A stretch of 64,000 nucleotides of DNA. Origin: Clostridium sp. AN503. Its GTDB lineage: Bacteria > Bacillota > Clostridia > Lachnospirales > Lachnospiraceae. The notes beneath the pieces were generated by a model. That model was not told where the DNA came from and ran no database searches. It saw nothing but the letters and a program-made list of their open reading frames with translations. Positions 1 to 8,345 of the stretch are shown in pieces (within the stretch, counting starts at the first letter, position 1; every line of letters starts with the position of its first letter). The translations under genes and the position numbers were made by a program. The stretch is from assembly GCF_040719375.1 (NCBI RefSeq), contig NZ_JBFDTP010000002.1:682001-746000 (forward strand). The letters are read 5' to 3'.

Positions 1-1146
1 CTGCAGAAGAATAACCCGCAGGTGCGGGTGGATTTCCGGGTTGCAGTGGAGGATGAAGAGGAGGCTGTGACAGAGGATGTGATCCGTGCACTGAACACGG
101 AGCTTTTAAACGGAAAGGGCGCGGATGTGCTGATCCTGGATGGCCTTCCGGCAAAAAGCTACCGGGAAAAGGGAATCCTGGCAGATATGACGACGTTTGC
201 AGACAGCCTGAAACCGCAGCTGCTGCCCAATGTGGCGGATGCGTTTGACACAGAGGACGGTAAAGTCTACTATCTTCCCGCCAGACTGATGCTGCCTGTG
301 ATCTATGGAAAACAGGAGGCGGTGGAAGCTCACCAGTCCTTAGACAAGATGAAGGCTTACCAGGGCCAGACACCGCTGTTTTCCGCTGATCTCTATGAAA
401 ATATGCTGCGTCAGACTGCTTACACCTGTTACCAGGAAATATTCAATGAGGACGGTTCCGCCGACGCGGAGGCCTTGCGGAAGTTCCTGGAATCCGTTAA
501 GACCGCCGGAGAGCAGTCGAATGCCAGGTCAGAGTACACGGAAACAGAGATGAAGCGGTTTAACGTGAACAATACCGTGCTGCCGGATGGCTTTGGACGT
601 CAGGATGCGTTCAGTCTGACAATCGGCGAATGCGCCGCTGCAGTGGAAATCCTAAGCTCCTTAGACAGCGCCATGCTGCCATTCTCAGCCGCGGGCAAGG
701 GCGGATACACGATCCAGGATGTGAATGGGAGCTACAAACCCGACACTCTGGTGGGGATCAACGCTTCCGCCGCCAATCCGGCGGGGGCCGAGGAATTTAT
801 GAGAGTCCTGTTTGGGAATGAGGTGCAGGATCAGTCTCTCTGGAACGGGTTTCCGGTGAGGAGTGACAGTCTGGAGAGCTGGAAGAATATGGAGAAGGAA
901 AATACGGTCAGCGTCAGCAGCAATGCGACCGGTATGTCCTTAGAAGGAGAGTGGCCTACGGCGCCACAGCGGGCGGCGATCGTGGAGCTGGTGAAAAAGG
1001 CCCATACGCCGGTGCTGGTAGACCCGTCCGTGATGCAGATGATCGTGGATGGCTCGAAGGATTATATGGATGGGAAAGAGAGTGTGGAAGGAGCGGTATC
1101 GGCCATTGAGAATAAGATCAGGATCTACATGGCGGAACGGGAATAA
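1..1146 (+). CDS. ABC sugar-type extracellular solute-binding protein, 5' end outside window
   Basis: The reading frame is open from base 1, so the start codon, signal peptide and lipobox lie outside the window; 381 codons remain. The visible part has the look of a type-1 (carbohydrate) ABC binding protein: alternating hydrophobic strands such as DVLILDGLP near the start, and a C-terminal helical tail rich in charged residues. Two MalF/MalG-type permeases follow directly, which supports the call; no ATPase is present inside the window, so one must lie upstream or be shared. It would capture a ligand outside the membrane and deliver it to the permease pair. The ligand cannot be read from the sequence. 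The family call rests on context as much as on motif. Confidence 0.75.
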   Translation: MQKNNPQVRVDFRVAVEDEEEAVTEDVIRALNTELLNGKGADVLILDGLPAKSYREKGILADMTTFADSLKPQLLPNVADAFDTEDGKVYYLPARLMLPVIYGKQEAVEAHQSLDKMKAYQGQTPLFSADLYENMLRQTAYTCYQEIFNEDGSADAEALRKFLESVKTAGEQSNARSEYTETEMKRFNVNNTVLPDGFGRQDAFSLTIGECAAAVEILSSLDSAMLPFSAAGKGGYTIQDVNGSYKPDTLVGINASAANPAGAEEFMRVLFGNEVQDQSLWNGFPVRSDSLESWKNMEKENTVSVSSNATGMSLEGEWPTAPQRAAIVELVKKAHTPVLVDPSVMQMIVDGSKDYMDGKESVEGAVSAIENKIRIYMAERE

Positions 1147-1168
1147 GAAGAGCAGGAGGAGGGAGCCG

Positions 1169-1975
1169 GTGTGGATGTTTCTGGCTCCCAGCCTGATTGG
1201 CATCCTGGTCTTTGTGCTGATTCCTTTTCTGGACGCGGTGCGAAGGTCGTTTTTTGACAGCACAGGGAAAGCGTTCCAGGGGCTTTCTGTGTACCGGGGT
1301 ATCTGTACAAATAGCGCGTTCCGTCTGGCGGCGGCCAATACCCTGCGGTTCATGGCTGTTGCGCTGCCGCTTCTTATGGTATTGTCCTTTGCGCTTTCCC
1401 TGCTGGTCTACAGCTTCAACCGGGAGGCCGGCTTTTTTAAGACCGTGCTGGTGCTGCCGGTGGCGGTCCCGGCAGCCAGCGTTATCCTGTTATGGCGGAT
1501 GGTGTTCTGTGCTGACGGGATCGTCAACGGGATATTCCGCCTGGAGGTGGACTGGATCTATGGGGACAGTTCCTTCTGGGTGCTGGTGTTGGCTTATCTG
1601 TGGAAAAATACAGGTTATCAGATGCTTTTATGGCTGGCTGCCCTTTCCGGGATACCAGACAGCCTCTATGAAGCCGCGGAAGTGGACGGGGCGGGGGCGG
1701 TTACGAAACTGCGCTACATCACGCTGCCCCAGGTAAAAAGCGCCACGGGCATGATCCTGTTTCTGGCGGTGGTCAATTCCTTTAAGGTGTTCCGGGAAGC
1801 ATACGTGGTGGCAGGTTCCTATCCCAACGACAGGATCTATATGCTGCAGCATTTGTTCAACCACTGGTTCTTAAATCTGGATGTGCAGAAAATGAGCGGC
1901 GGAGCAGTGCTCCTTACGATCGTGATCGCCGTGCCGGTGGTCATTGGAACTATGAAAAAGGAGAGAGAGGTATGA
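1169..1975 (+). CDS. Carbohydrate ABC transporter permease, MalF type
   Basis: An inner-membrane permease of about 268 residues with six predicted hydrophobic segments. The conserved cytoplasmic EAA loop is seen as EAAEVDGAGAVTKLRYITLP, the site that docks on the ATPase. The start is placed at GTG 1169 because AGGAGGAGGG lies at 1154-1163; ATG 1175 is also possible. The open frame extends upstream to 1049 but that would overlap the binding-protein gene by about 100 bases and would put the Shine-Dalgarno inside the gene. The stop overlaps the next start as ATGA, so the two permeases are translationally coupled. Substrate unknown; sugar or oligosaccharide is the family norm. Confidence 0.88.
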   Translation: MWMFLAPSLIGILVFVLIPFLDAVRRSFFDSTGKAFQGLSVYRGICTNSAFRLAAANTLRFMAVALPLLMVLSFALSLLVYSFNREAGFFKTVLVLPVAVPAASVILLWRMVFCADGIVNGIFRLEVDWIYGDSSFWVLVLAYLWKNTGYQMLLWLAALSGIPDSLYEAAEVDGAGAVTKLRYITLPQVKSATGMILFLAVVNSFKVFREAYVVAGSYPNDRIYMLQHLFNHWFLNLDVQKMSGGAVLLTIVIAVPVVIGTMKKEREV

Positions 1976-2817
1976 GAAAAAAATATCTGACAGGGGGTAT
2001 TTTACTGTTCTGCTCCCTGATTTTTGTTATTTTGCCCCTGCTTCTTTTGTTTGCCGCTTCCTTCATGCCGGAGGATGAGCTGCTGTACCGGTACCTTCCG
2101 GTTCTGGAACTGGGGAAACAGTCTGTTAAGCCGGCTATCCTGCCGTCATACCCATCCCTTAAGCCCTATACAGAACTGCTTTTTCATTCCCCGGGCTTTT
2201 TTGTAATGTTCTGGAATTCCATGCTTCAGGTGTTTGCGGTCCTTGCAGGCCAGCTTCTTGTGGGGCTGCCGGCGGCGTGGGCATTTGCCCGGTTTCGGTT
2301 TAAGGGCAGGAAAACGCTGTTTCTTCTATATCTGGTCCTGATGATCATGCCGTTTCAGGTTACGATGGTGCCTTCCTATCTGGTGCTTGACAGGCTGCAC
2401 CTTCTGGACACGCATCTGTCCGTGATCCTGCCGGGCATATTTGCAGCGTTTCCAGTGTTTGTTATGGAGAAATTCTTTGAGTCCATCCCGCAGTCGTTCA
2501 TCGAGGCGGTATACATAGACGGAGGCGGCTGCTGGGATGCTTTTTTCCGGGTGGGCGTGCCTCTGGGCCTGCCGGGGATCATGACGGCGATGCTGCTGGG
2601 CTTTTTTGAGTATTTCAATGCGCTTGAACCACCGCTGACGTTTATCAAAAATAAGGAGCTGTGGCCCCTGTCCCTGTATCTGCCGAATGTGACGGCGGAC
2701 AATGCGTCCCTGGCGTTTACAGCCGGGTTTGTGGCGCTTTTGCCGCCGGTTCTTTTATACTTGAACGGGCAGGCATATCTGGAGCAGGGGATTGCAGCAT
2801 CAGGAGTGAAGGAATAG
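1972..2817 (+). CDS. Carbohydrate ABC transporter permease, MalG type
   Basis: The second half of the permease pair, 281 residues, with an N-terminal membrane anchor, a short outside loop and a cluster of hydrophobic helices. The EAA loop is present as EAVYIDGGGCWDAFFRVGVP. It starts inside the stop of the previous gene (ATGA) and its own stop (TAG 2815-2817) directly abuts the ATG of the next gene at 2818, so it sits in the middle of a tightly coupled operon. It forms a heterodimer with the preceding MalF-type protein. What follows it is not a sugar-metabolism gene but a HlyD-like adaptor, which is unusual for this transporter class. Confidence 0.88.
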   Translation: MRKKYLTGGILLFCSLIFVILPLLLLFAASFMPEDELLYRYLPVLELGKQSVKPAILPSYPSLKPYTELLFHSPGFFVMFWNSMLQVFAVLAGQLLVGLPAAWAFARFRFKGRKTLFLLYLVLMIMPFQVTMVPSYLVLDRLHLLDTHLSVILPGIFAAFPVFVMEKFFESIPQSFIEAVYIDGGGCWDAFFRVGVPLGLPGIMTAMLLGFFEYFNALEPPLTFIKNKELWPLSLYLPNVTADNASLAFTAGFVALLPPVLLYLNGQAYLEQGIAASGVKE

Positions 2818-4539
2818 ATGGAGAATAAAAAGGCGGAAAGACAAAAACGGATATACCGGCGTCTTTTGCTGGGATTTTTTTGCTGTATGCTCTTTTTTAC
2901 GGTCATGTCCAGGATCGTGGATTCCTACCGGGTAGCAAAGGTGGAGACGTCCCTTCCGGAAAAGAGGATCGTGGTAAAGACCGTGAAGGGGACCGGGACC
3001 GTGGAAGCGGGGGAATTGACCGGCATCCAGGTCACGGAGGGGCTTCTGGCCGGAAAGGTCGAAGCGGGGCCGGGGGCAAAGGTAAAAGAGGGCGAGCCGT
3101 TATTTTACTATGACAGCCTTTCCATGGCTGATAAGCAGAAGATGCTGTTGACAGAGATCAGCAGCCTGGAGCTTAAACTGGAGCAGGAGCGGCTGGGGGC
3201 GGAGCGCTATGACGGAGTTTCCGATACAGAGCTGGCCCGGCAGTCCCTGGCAGCGGCGGAGAAAAACCTGGCCCGTCAGCGGGAGAAGACTAGAAAGGCA
3301 GCGGCGGAGCATGATGCAGAGCTGACCCGGTTAAGGGAGTACTACGACAAGCGGCTGGAGCTGTCGGATGAAGAGCTGATCAGCCAGAGCCGTGAGGATT
3401 ACAACCGGAGCCAGAACGAGTATGATACGGCGCAGCTTGATCAGGAGGCAGAGATCAGGCGGATCAAGCGGAAGCTTGAGGATACACGAAGGAAACTGGA
3501 ACGGCTGGAGGCGAAGGAGGACGCCGACCAGTCAGAGATCGAGGAGCTTTACGATCTCCTGGATGAGTACGAGGAGGAGCTGGACCTGGCGGAGGAAAAA
3601 TGGGATCTTACGATCATTCAGGCAGAAGACGACATGGACAGAAAGGAAGAGATCTACAACCGTTCCCAACGGGAGATCACAAGCGCCCGGCTTGCTTTGC
3701 AGGAAACTTATGAAAACGCGGTCAGTGCAGCAGATAAAAGCCTGGAGACAGCCCTGGAAGAAGAGCAGGGTGCCGCGGATGCGGTCAATGCGGCTGCCCT
3801 TGCGGTCGATAATGCAAAGAAAAATGACCACGCCCAAAAGCTGACAGCGGAGCAGGCGGTGCAGCTTGCAGAGCTTCGATGCCGTGAGACAGAGCTTGCG
3901 CTTACGGAGCAGAGGGAGCTTCTGTGGGAGCTGGAGGAGTTGATCGCGGCAGGCGGTATGGTGGCGGCTCCCTGTGACGGCACCGTCACTCTCGCCGAGG
4001 TGGAGCAGGGTAAAAAGCTGACCGGGGAGGAGCGTTTCTTTTTGTCGTCGGGCGACCTTGTTTTTGAGGGAAGCTTTGACCGGGACGAGGATGGGAATGT
4101 GAGTGAGGGGGATGAAGTGAATGTGCATTTTGATGGGGAGCAGCGTTCTGTCGCCCTTACAGCCAGCCAGGTGGATTTAGTCACCAGCGGTGAAACCGGA
4201 ACTTTCCTGGCAAAGGTACCAGAGGGCGGTGCGTCGCTTGGTTCGAGAGGAAGTTTTGAGTGTATAAAAAGGACGGATGTCTACAATATCGTCATCCCGT
4301 TAAATAGCTTGAGAAAGGATATGTCAGGCTACTTCTGCCTGGTGCTGCAGAACCGCAACACCATACTGGGAGAGGAATACCGGGCGGCCCGGGTGGATGT
4401 GGAGCTCTTGTTTTCCGGGGATACCGTGGCGGCGGTGCAGGGGACCTTTACAAGTGAGGACAGGATCATAAGCGGCAGCGACCGGGTTGTAAATGTGGGA
4501 GACCGGGTAAGGCCTCTTTCATCTGCGGGAGGAAATTGA
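2818..4539 (+). CDS. HlyD/MacA-like membrane-anchored adaptor with long coiled coil
   Basis: A 573-residue protein. One N-terminal membrane helix lies near residues 16-33 (LLLGFFCCMLFFTVM). It is followed by a half-lipoyl segment (VKGTGTVEAGELTGIQV), a long Glu/Arg/Ala-rich coiled coil from about 105 to 375, a second half-lipoyl segment (MVAAPCDGTVTLAEVEQGKK) and a beta-barrel-like C-terminus. That order is that of periplasmic adaptor subunits (MacA, HlyD), which in Gram-positives act outside the membrane with MacB-type exporters. The next gene resembles a MacB extracellular core, consistent with an adaptor-core pair. Its position directly behind a sugar importer is odd and suggests a composite machine or a shared regulon. 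Function beyond adaptor is inference. Confidence 0.7.
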   Translation: MENKKAERQKRIYRRLLLGFFCCMLFFTVMSRIVDSYRVAKVETSLPEKRIVVKTVKGTGTVEAGELTGIQVTEGLLAGKVEAGPGAKVKEGEPLFYYDSLSMADKQKMLLTEISSLELKLEQERLGAERYDGVSDTELARQSLAAAEKNLARQREKTRKAAAEHDAELTRLREYYDKRLELSDEELISQSREDYNRSQNEYDTAQLDQEAEIRRIKRKLEDTRRKLERLEAKEDADQSEIEELYDLLDEYEEELDLAEEKWDLTIIQAEDDMDRKEEIYNRSQREITSARLALQETYENAVSAADKSLETALEEEQGAADAVNAAALAVDNAKKNDHAQKLTAEQAVQLAELRCRETELALTEQRELLWELEELIAAGGMVAAPCDGTVTLAEVEQGKKLTGEERFFLSSGDLVFEGSFDRDEDGNVSEGDEVNVHFDGEQRSVALTASQVDLVTSGETGTFLAKVPEGGASLGSRGSFECIKRTDVYNIVIPLNSLRKDMSGYFCLVLQNRNTILGEEYRAARVDVELLFSGDTVAAVQGTFTSEDRIISGSDRVVNVGDRVRPLSSAGGN

Positions 4540-4541
4540 GG

Positions 4542-5183
4542 ATGGATTGGAATCGTGAGTGGAAAAACAGATGGGATGACAGGTGGAGAAGCATATGGAG
4601 AGCCAGAAAGCAGGATATGATCAGTGCAGGGGTCGCGGCTGCCCTGTGCGTGCTGACCATCGCCCTTCTCTGGCCGGCAGCCCTGTCATTCTTTCACGGG
4701 TTCTGCCGTGTGGAGGTGGACTGCCGTATGAAAAATGTGACGGTGGAGGACCTAAAAGGTCTGGCAAAACAGGAGAAAGACGGCATGGCGGGGCTTTCCG
4801 ACCTGGCCGGGTGGCGTTACGGGGAGAAGGGGGAGGCATCCGATCCGGTCACATCCCGCAGGGCAGGTACAGGAGTGGTATACGCCTATGGGACCATGTC
4901 CTTAGTATGGCCTGCCAAAGTCCTGGACGGCTCTTACAGCCAGGCTATGGGGGCGCGGGACTGTGTGGTGACGGAGGGACTTTCCTTTGCGCTGTACGGC
5001 GCGGTGGAGACCTGCGGGAACCTGTTGGAATTCGAGGACAAGACCTACCGGGTGGCTGCGGTCATCGATGAGAAGGAGGAACTTCTGCTCCTTCCTGCCG
5101 ACGAAGGACGTGTGGAGCAGGCGGCTTTTCTGTTCGAGGGCAGGGAGCGGGTGAAGGAGAGGCTTGAGGGGCTGGGGTTTTAA
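4542..5183 (+). CDS. One-pass membrane protein resembling a MacB extracellular core domain
   Basis: About 213 residues: a basic cytoplasmic N-terminus, one membrane helix near residues 28-48 and an extracellular domain. The stretch LDGSYSQAMGARDCVVTEGL followed by ALYGAVETCGNLLEFE and YRVAAVIDE has the rhythm of the MacB_PCD domain (a new-position strand, a 'gene-on' helix, then 'G..L....Y.VVGVI'). Full MacB or FtsX-like permeases carry three more helices, and no ATPase is adjacent, so this would be a core-only protein. ATG 4542 is chosen over TTG 4536 because GGGAGG at 4527-4532 gives 9-base spacing. It starts 2 bases after the adaptor's stop, so the two are co-translated. The domain assignment is my reading and moderately sure. 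Confidence 0.5.
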   Translation: MDWNREWKNRWDDRWRSIWRARKQDMISAGVAAALCVLTIALLWPAALSFFHGFCRVEVDCRMKNVTVEDLKGLAKQEKDGMAGLSDLAGWRYGEKGEASDPVTSRRAGTGVVYAYGTMSLVWPAKVLDGSYSQAMGARDCVVTEGLSFALYGAVETCGNLLEFEDKTYRVAAVIDEKEELLLLPADEGRVEQAAFLFEGRERVKERLEGLGF

Positions 5184-5198
5184 CTGATCAATATGTTA

Positions 5199-5227
5199 TT
5201 GTTTAAACGTCTGCTTTCCGCTATAAT
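5199..5227 (+). promoter_or_regulatory. Sigma-A promoter of the LacI-type gene
   Basis: TTGTTT at 5199-5204 and TATAAT at 5222-5227 are 17 bases apart. The start codon of the regulator follows 35 bases after the -10 box. Confidence 0.7.
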
Positions 5228-5262
5228 GAAGGTTAGAGAATGAAAAGGAAGGCGCAGGAGCA

Positions 5263-6231
5263 ATGACGATCAATGAAATCGCAGCTATGGCAGGAGTATC
5301 CAGGGCCACGGTGTCCAGGTATCTGAACGATGGGTATGTCAGTGAGGAGAAGCGGGAGAAGATCCGCAAGGTGATCGAGGAGACCGGGTATGAACCGTCG
5401 GTGCAGGCCCAGCAGCTTCGGCTGAAGCGGACCAATATTATCGGGGTCATCATCCCCAAGATCAATTCAGAGTCGGTCAGCCGCATGGTGGCGGGCATCA
5501 GTGTGGTCCTGGCAAAGGAAGGCTACCAGATGCTCCTTGCCAATACGGACAACGATGAGAAGGAAGAGCTGAAATACTTAAATCTGTTTAAATACAACCA
5601 GGTGGACGGGGTGATCCTGATCGGGACGATCCTTACAAAAGCCCACAAGGAGCGGCTGAAGGAGATGCAGGTCCCGGTGGTCCTTTTGGGACAGGTCCTG
5701 CCCGGATACAGCTGCGTGTATCATGATGATTACCATGCGGCGAAGGAGATGACGGAGCGTTTGGCAAAGCATGCCGGTACTCTTGGATATATCGGCGTGA
5801 CACAGCGGGATGTGGCGGCGGGAAAAGAGCGCAGGAGAGGATTTCAGGCTGGAGCAGGCGACCGTGTGAGGACCTGTGCCGTGGAGGGGGATTTCTCCAT
5901 GGATGCAGGTTATAAGGGCTGCAAAAAGCTTTTGGATCAGGAGCCTGGGCTGGACGGGATCTTTTGCGCCACAGATTCCATTGCGGTGGGAGCGAAGATG
6001 TGTCTGGAGGATGCGGGAAAACGGGTCCCGGAGGATGTAGCTCTTGCCGGGGTGGGCGATTCCATGATAGCGAAGGTGACAAGGCCATCCATTGCGACCG
6101 TACATTTTTACTATAAGACCAGCGGCATGGAGGCCGCCAGGCTTTTGTTTGACCGGATACAGAATCCCGGGGAGGCTGTGCGGGAAGTGAAGATGGGCTA
6201 TGAGATCGTGGAGGGCGGCAGCCTGCGGTGA
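5263..6231 (+). CDS. LacI-family transcriptional regulator, possible sucrose repressor
   Basis: 322 residues. The N-terminal helix-turn-helix reads TINEIAAMAGVSRATVSRYL with the hinge helix around residues 48-58, followed by a periplasmic-binding-protein-like effector domain (IGVIIPKINSESVSRMVAGI, then VDGVILIGT and GIFCATDSIAVGAK). This is the standard LacI/GalR layout and normal length. It has its own sigma-A promoter and a likely terminator. Two roles are possible: control of the sugar ABC operon just upstream, or of the sucrose operon 4 kb downstream, whose promoter has paired operator-like sites. The effector domain reminds me of Firmicute ScrR-type proteins, but that is an inference; the genes between look like later arrivals. 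Confidence 0.9.
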   Translation: MTINEIAAMAGVSRATVSRYLNDGYVSEEKREKIRKVIEETGYEPSVQAQQLRLKRTNIIGVIIPKINSESVSRMVAGISVVLAKEGYQMLLANTDNDEKEELKYLNLFKYNQVDGVILIGTILTKAHKERLKEMQVPVVLLGQVLPGYSCVYHDDYHAAKEMTERLAKHAGTLGYIGVTQRDVAAGKERRRGFQAGAGDRVRTCAVEGDFSMDAGYKGCKKLLDQEPGLDGIFCATDSIAVGAKMCLEDAGKRVPEDVALAGVGDSMIAKVTRPSIATVHFYYKTSGMEAARLLFDRIQNPGEAVREVKMGYEIVEGGSLR

Positions 6232-6265
6232 CGGGCAACGGGCATTAACCGGATATCGATGGTCG

Positions 6266-6297
6266 AAAAGAGAGGGGATTGCGGACCTTCTCTTTTT
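6266..6297 (+). terminator. Likely rho-independent terminator of the LacI-type gene
   Basis: AAAAGAGAGG at 6266-6275 pairs, with one bulge, with CCTTCTCTTTTT at 6286-6297, which also supplies the T tract. Confidence 0.5.
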
Positions 6298-6303
6298 AAT
6301 GTC

Positions 6304-6353
6304 TTGACATAATCGGATTTATATGCAACAATAGTTGCATAACATTTGTTGCA
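6304..6353 (+). promoter_or_regulatory. Promoter with palindromic TetR operator
   Basis: TTGACA at 6304-6309 is a perfect -35 box; AACAAT at 6327-6332 is the best -10 at 17 bases. A perfect palindrome, ATGCAAC (6323-6329), AATA, GTTGCAT (6334-6340), lies on top of this -10, and a third half-site GTTGCA follows at 6348-6353. The placement fits autorepression by the TetR protein encoded 30 bases further on. Confidence 0.65.
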
Positions 6354-6381
6354 AAAAAGAACGATCATGGAGAGGAATCAT

Positions 6382-6971
6382 ATGCCGCCTAAAGCCAGAA
6401 TCACAAAAGAAATGATCTTGAATACAGTCCTGGAAATCACAAGAGAAACAGGTTTTGAGACTGTCAACGCAAGGAGTATCGCAGGAAAGCTTAGTGTTCT
6501 ACGCGGCCGGTCTTTACCTGCTATAAAAACATGGAGGAGTTGAAAACAGACTTTCTGGCCTTTGCCTATGACTGCTATGAGCGCTATGTATCTGATTATG
6601 GCGCTGTTTCAGGCGCCAGTCCTTACCTGATCCTGCCTCTTTCCTATATTGGATTCGCCCGGGAGGAGCCGCAGCTGTTTAAGCTGTTGTTTATCAATGA
6701 GATGGATCTGGATATGAGGAAGGCAAAAGATTTCTACAGGGAAAGCGACAATGTGAAAAGAGCCGGGATCTTTTCGGAGACCATAGGGATAGAGACAGAA
6801 CGGGCAAAAGGGATCTTTTTGGATCTGTTCCTCTATACCCATGGTATCGCAGTTTTAACAGCCACAAAGAAATTATCATTAAGCAGAACCGATGCGGAAA
6901 ATATGGTGACAGATGTGCTGTCGGCTTTTATCAGGCAGGAAAAGCCTGACTGGAATCCAGATGTTTCATGA
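6382..6971 (+). pseudogene. TetR-family regulator broken by a one-base deletion
   Basis: Two frames together make one TetR protein of about 195 residues. Frame one (from ATG 6382, behind GGAGAGG) gives the DNA-binding start MPPKARITKEMILNTVLEIT and NARSIAGKL. Then one base is missing near 6493-6495. Reading on in the shifted frame gives C-S-T-R-P-V-F-T-C-Y-K-N-M-E-E-L, exactly the second helix of a TetR HTH, and then an intact ligand-binding domain to 6971. As written, the product stops at 6543 inside the HTH. A methyltransferase follows 24 bases later and is probably co-transcribed. Either a true recent inactivation or a sequencing indel; the intact reading on both sides favours a very recent or artefactual event. 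Confidence 0.85.
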
Positions 6972-6995
6972 AATGGGGCGCAGAAGGGAGGCCAT

Positions 6996-7787
6996 ATGAA
7001 AACAAACCAGTATTTAATTGATTTTTATAATCATTATGATGAGGACAGCAGGCTGTCTTTTCAACATGGTTCCGTAGAGTTTTTAACTACCATGCATTAT
7101 ATTGACAAATTTTTAAGGCAAGGCAGCCGTGTGCTCGAGGTCGGTGCGGGAACCGGCCGGTATTCCCACGCGCTGGCGCGTCAGGGCTATGCCGTTGACG
7201 CGGTGGAGCTGGTAGAGCACAATATAGAGATCTTCCGCCGGAATACTCAGCCGGATGAAAGGATATCGGTCACACAGGGAAACGCCATGGACTTATCCGG
7301 CATCATGGATGATCAATACGATATAACACTGCTGCTGGGCCCTTTGTACCATCTCTACAGCACAGAGGACAAACGGCAGGCACTGAGTGAGGCGGTCCGC
7401 GTGACTAAGAAAGGCGGAGTTATTTTCGCTGCCTATGTTATTTCGGATGGGTGCCTCCTTGACGAGGGGTTCCACCGGGGCAATATCAATGTTTCTGAGT
7501 ATATTCAAAATGGTCTGCTCGATCCAGAGACCTTTGCCGCCAGGTCAGAACCAAAGGATCTGTTTGAGCTGGTACGGAAGGAGGATATCGATGAGCTGAT
7601 GTCTCCATTTCCTGTAACACGGCTGCATTATGTGGCTGCTGACGGCTGTGCACTGTTTATGCGGGAAGCCGTGGACGCTATGGATGACGACGCGTTTGCA
7701 TTATATCTGAAATACCATTTGGCTGTTTGCGAGCGCGAAGACATGGTGGGGATCACCAGCCATGCGGTAGATATATTTAAAAAATAA
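6996..7787 (+). CDS. Class I SAM-dependent methyltransferase
   Basis: 263 residues with the Rossmann-fold SAM motif I RVLEVGAGTGRYSHALA near residue 45, the acidic end of strand two (VDAVELVEHNIE), and motif LLLGPLYHLYS, which marks the small-molecule methyltransferase group often annotated methyltransferase type 11/12. Starts at ATG 6996 behind AGGGAGG. It is cytoplasmic and its substrate is unknown. It lies downstream of the TetR gene, so it is likely under that repressor and the palindromic operator. TetR plus a methyltransferase suggests a small-molecule detoxification or modification cassette, which is inference only. Confidence 0.85.
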   Translation: MKTNQYLIDFYNHYDEDSRLSFQHGSVEFLTTMHYIDKFLRQGSRVLEVGAGTGRYSHALARQGYAVDAVELVEHNIEIFRRNTQPDERISVTQGNAMDLSGIMDDQYDITLLLGPLYHLYSTEDKRQALSEAVRVTKKGGVIFAAYVISDGCLLDEGFHRGNINVSEYIQNGLLDPETFAARSEPKDLFELVRKEDIDELMSPFPVTRLHYVAADGCALFMREAVDAMDDDAFALYLKYHLAVCEREDMVGITSHAVDIFKK

Positions 7788-7883
7788 TTTGTAATGAATG
7801 CAAGGTTCCTGATTTCCCTGTCGTATTATATGTGAAGTCCCAAAACAGGGAGAACAACAAACCGTAATATAAAGGAGATAAAA

Positions 7884-8237
7884 ATGAGAAAATTAATATT
7901 GGCAGGCAGTACAGTTGTGATGATGGCAGCGATGGGGATGACGGCGTTTGCAGCGAATACGGTGAGCGCCCCGTCGGCAGGTCCGGGAAGTTATGCTTAT
8001 TGCGCTTATCTTGATGATGACGGGGACGGCATCTGTGACAATTGCGCCAATGAGCAGGCCCACTGCGGGCATGAAGGGCATGTGGGAGCATGCAGCGATG
8101 TGGATGGAAGAGGAGGATATTATAGAGATGACTGTAATGGGACGCACAGGGACGGATGCGGACACAGCCGTTCTGTAAACAGCAGTTCCAGACGTACCGG
8201 TTCCGGGCGCAGAGGCCATCACGGCGGGTGCCACTAA
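7884..8237 (+). CDS. Small secreted Cys/His/Asp-rich protein
   Basis: 117 residues. A signal peptide is clear (MRKLILAGSTVVMMAAMGMT, then AFAA cleavage site). The mature part carries DDDGDGICDNC, a calcium-loop-like Asp motif, followed by repeated His-Cys pairs (HCGHEGHVGAC) and a C-terminal tail ending HHGGCH. Small exported proteins with a D.DGDG.CDN motif recur in Lachnospiraceae next to sigma / anti-sigma genes, as here: the ECF sigma gene starts 108 bases downstream. Metal binding is inferred from composition. The RBS AAAGGAG is good. No enzymatic domain is visible. Confidence 0.75.
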   Translation: MRKLILAGSTVVMMAAMGMTAFAANTVSAPSAGPGSYAYCAYLDDDGDGICDNCANEQAHCGHEGHVGACSDVDGRGGYYRDDCNGTHRDGCGHSRSVNSSSRRTGSGRRGHHGGCH

Positions 8238-8345
8238 AGCCTGAAAGGTGATGCCAAGCCCAGTACAGGCGGCAGCATAACCGGCAGACAAAGACCGACG
8301 ATAGGGGCAGAGTAGAGCAGAGAGAGGCAAAGGAGGGGCACCCGG

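Noticed and set aside
1049..1168. Upstream start for the first permease
   Set aside because: It would overlap the binding-protein gene by 98 bases and place the clear AGGAGG site inside the gene.
6356..6366. A sucrose-operator-like AGAACGATC before the TetR start
   Set aside because: Only nine bases match and the rest of the 14-base site does not; probably chance.
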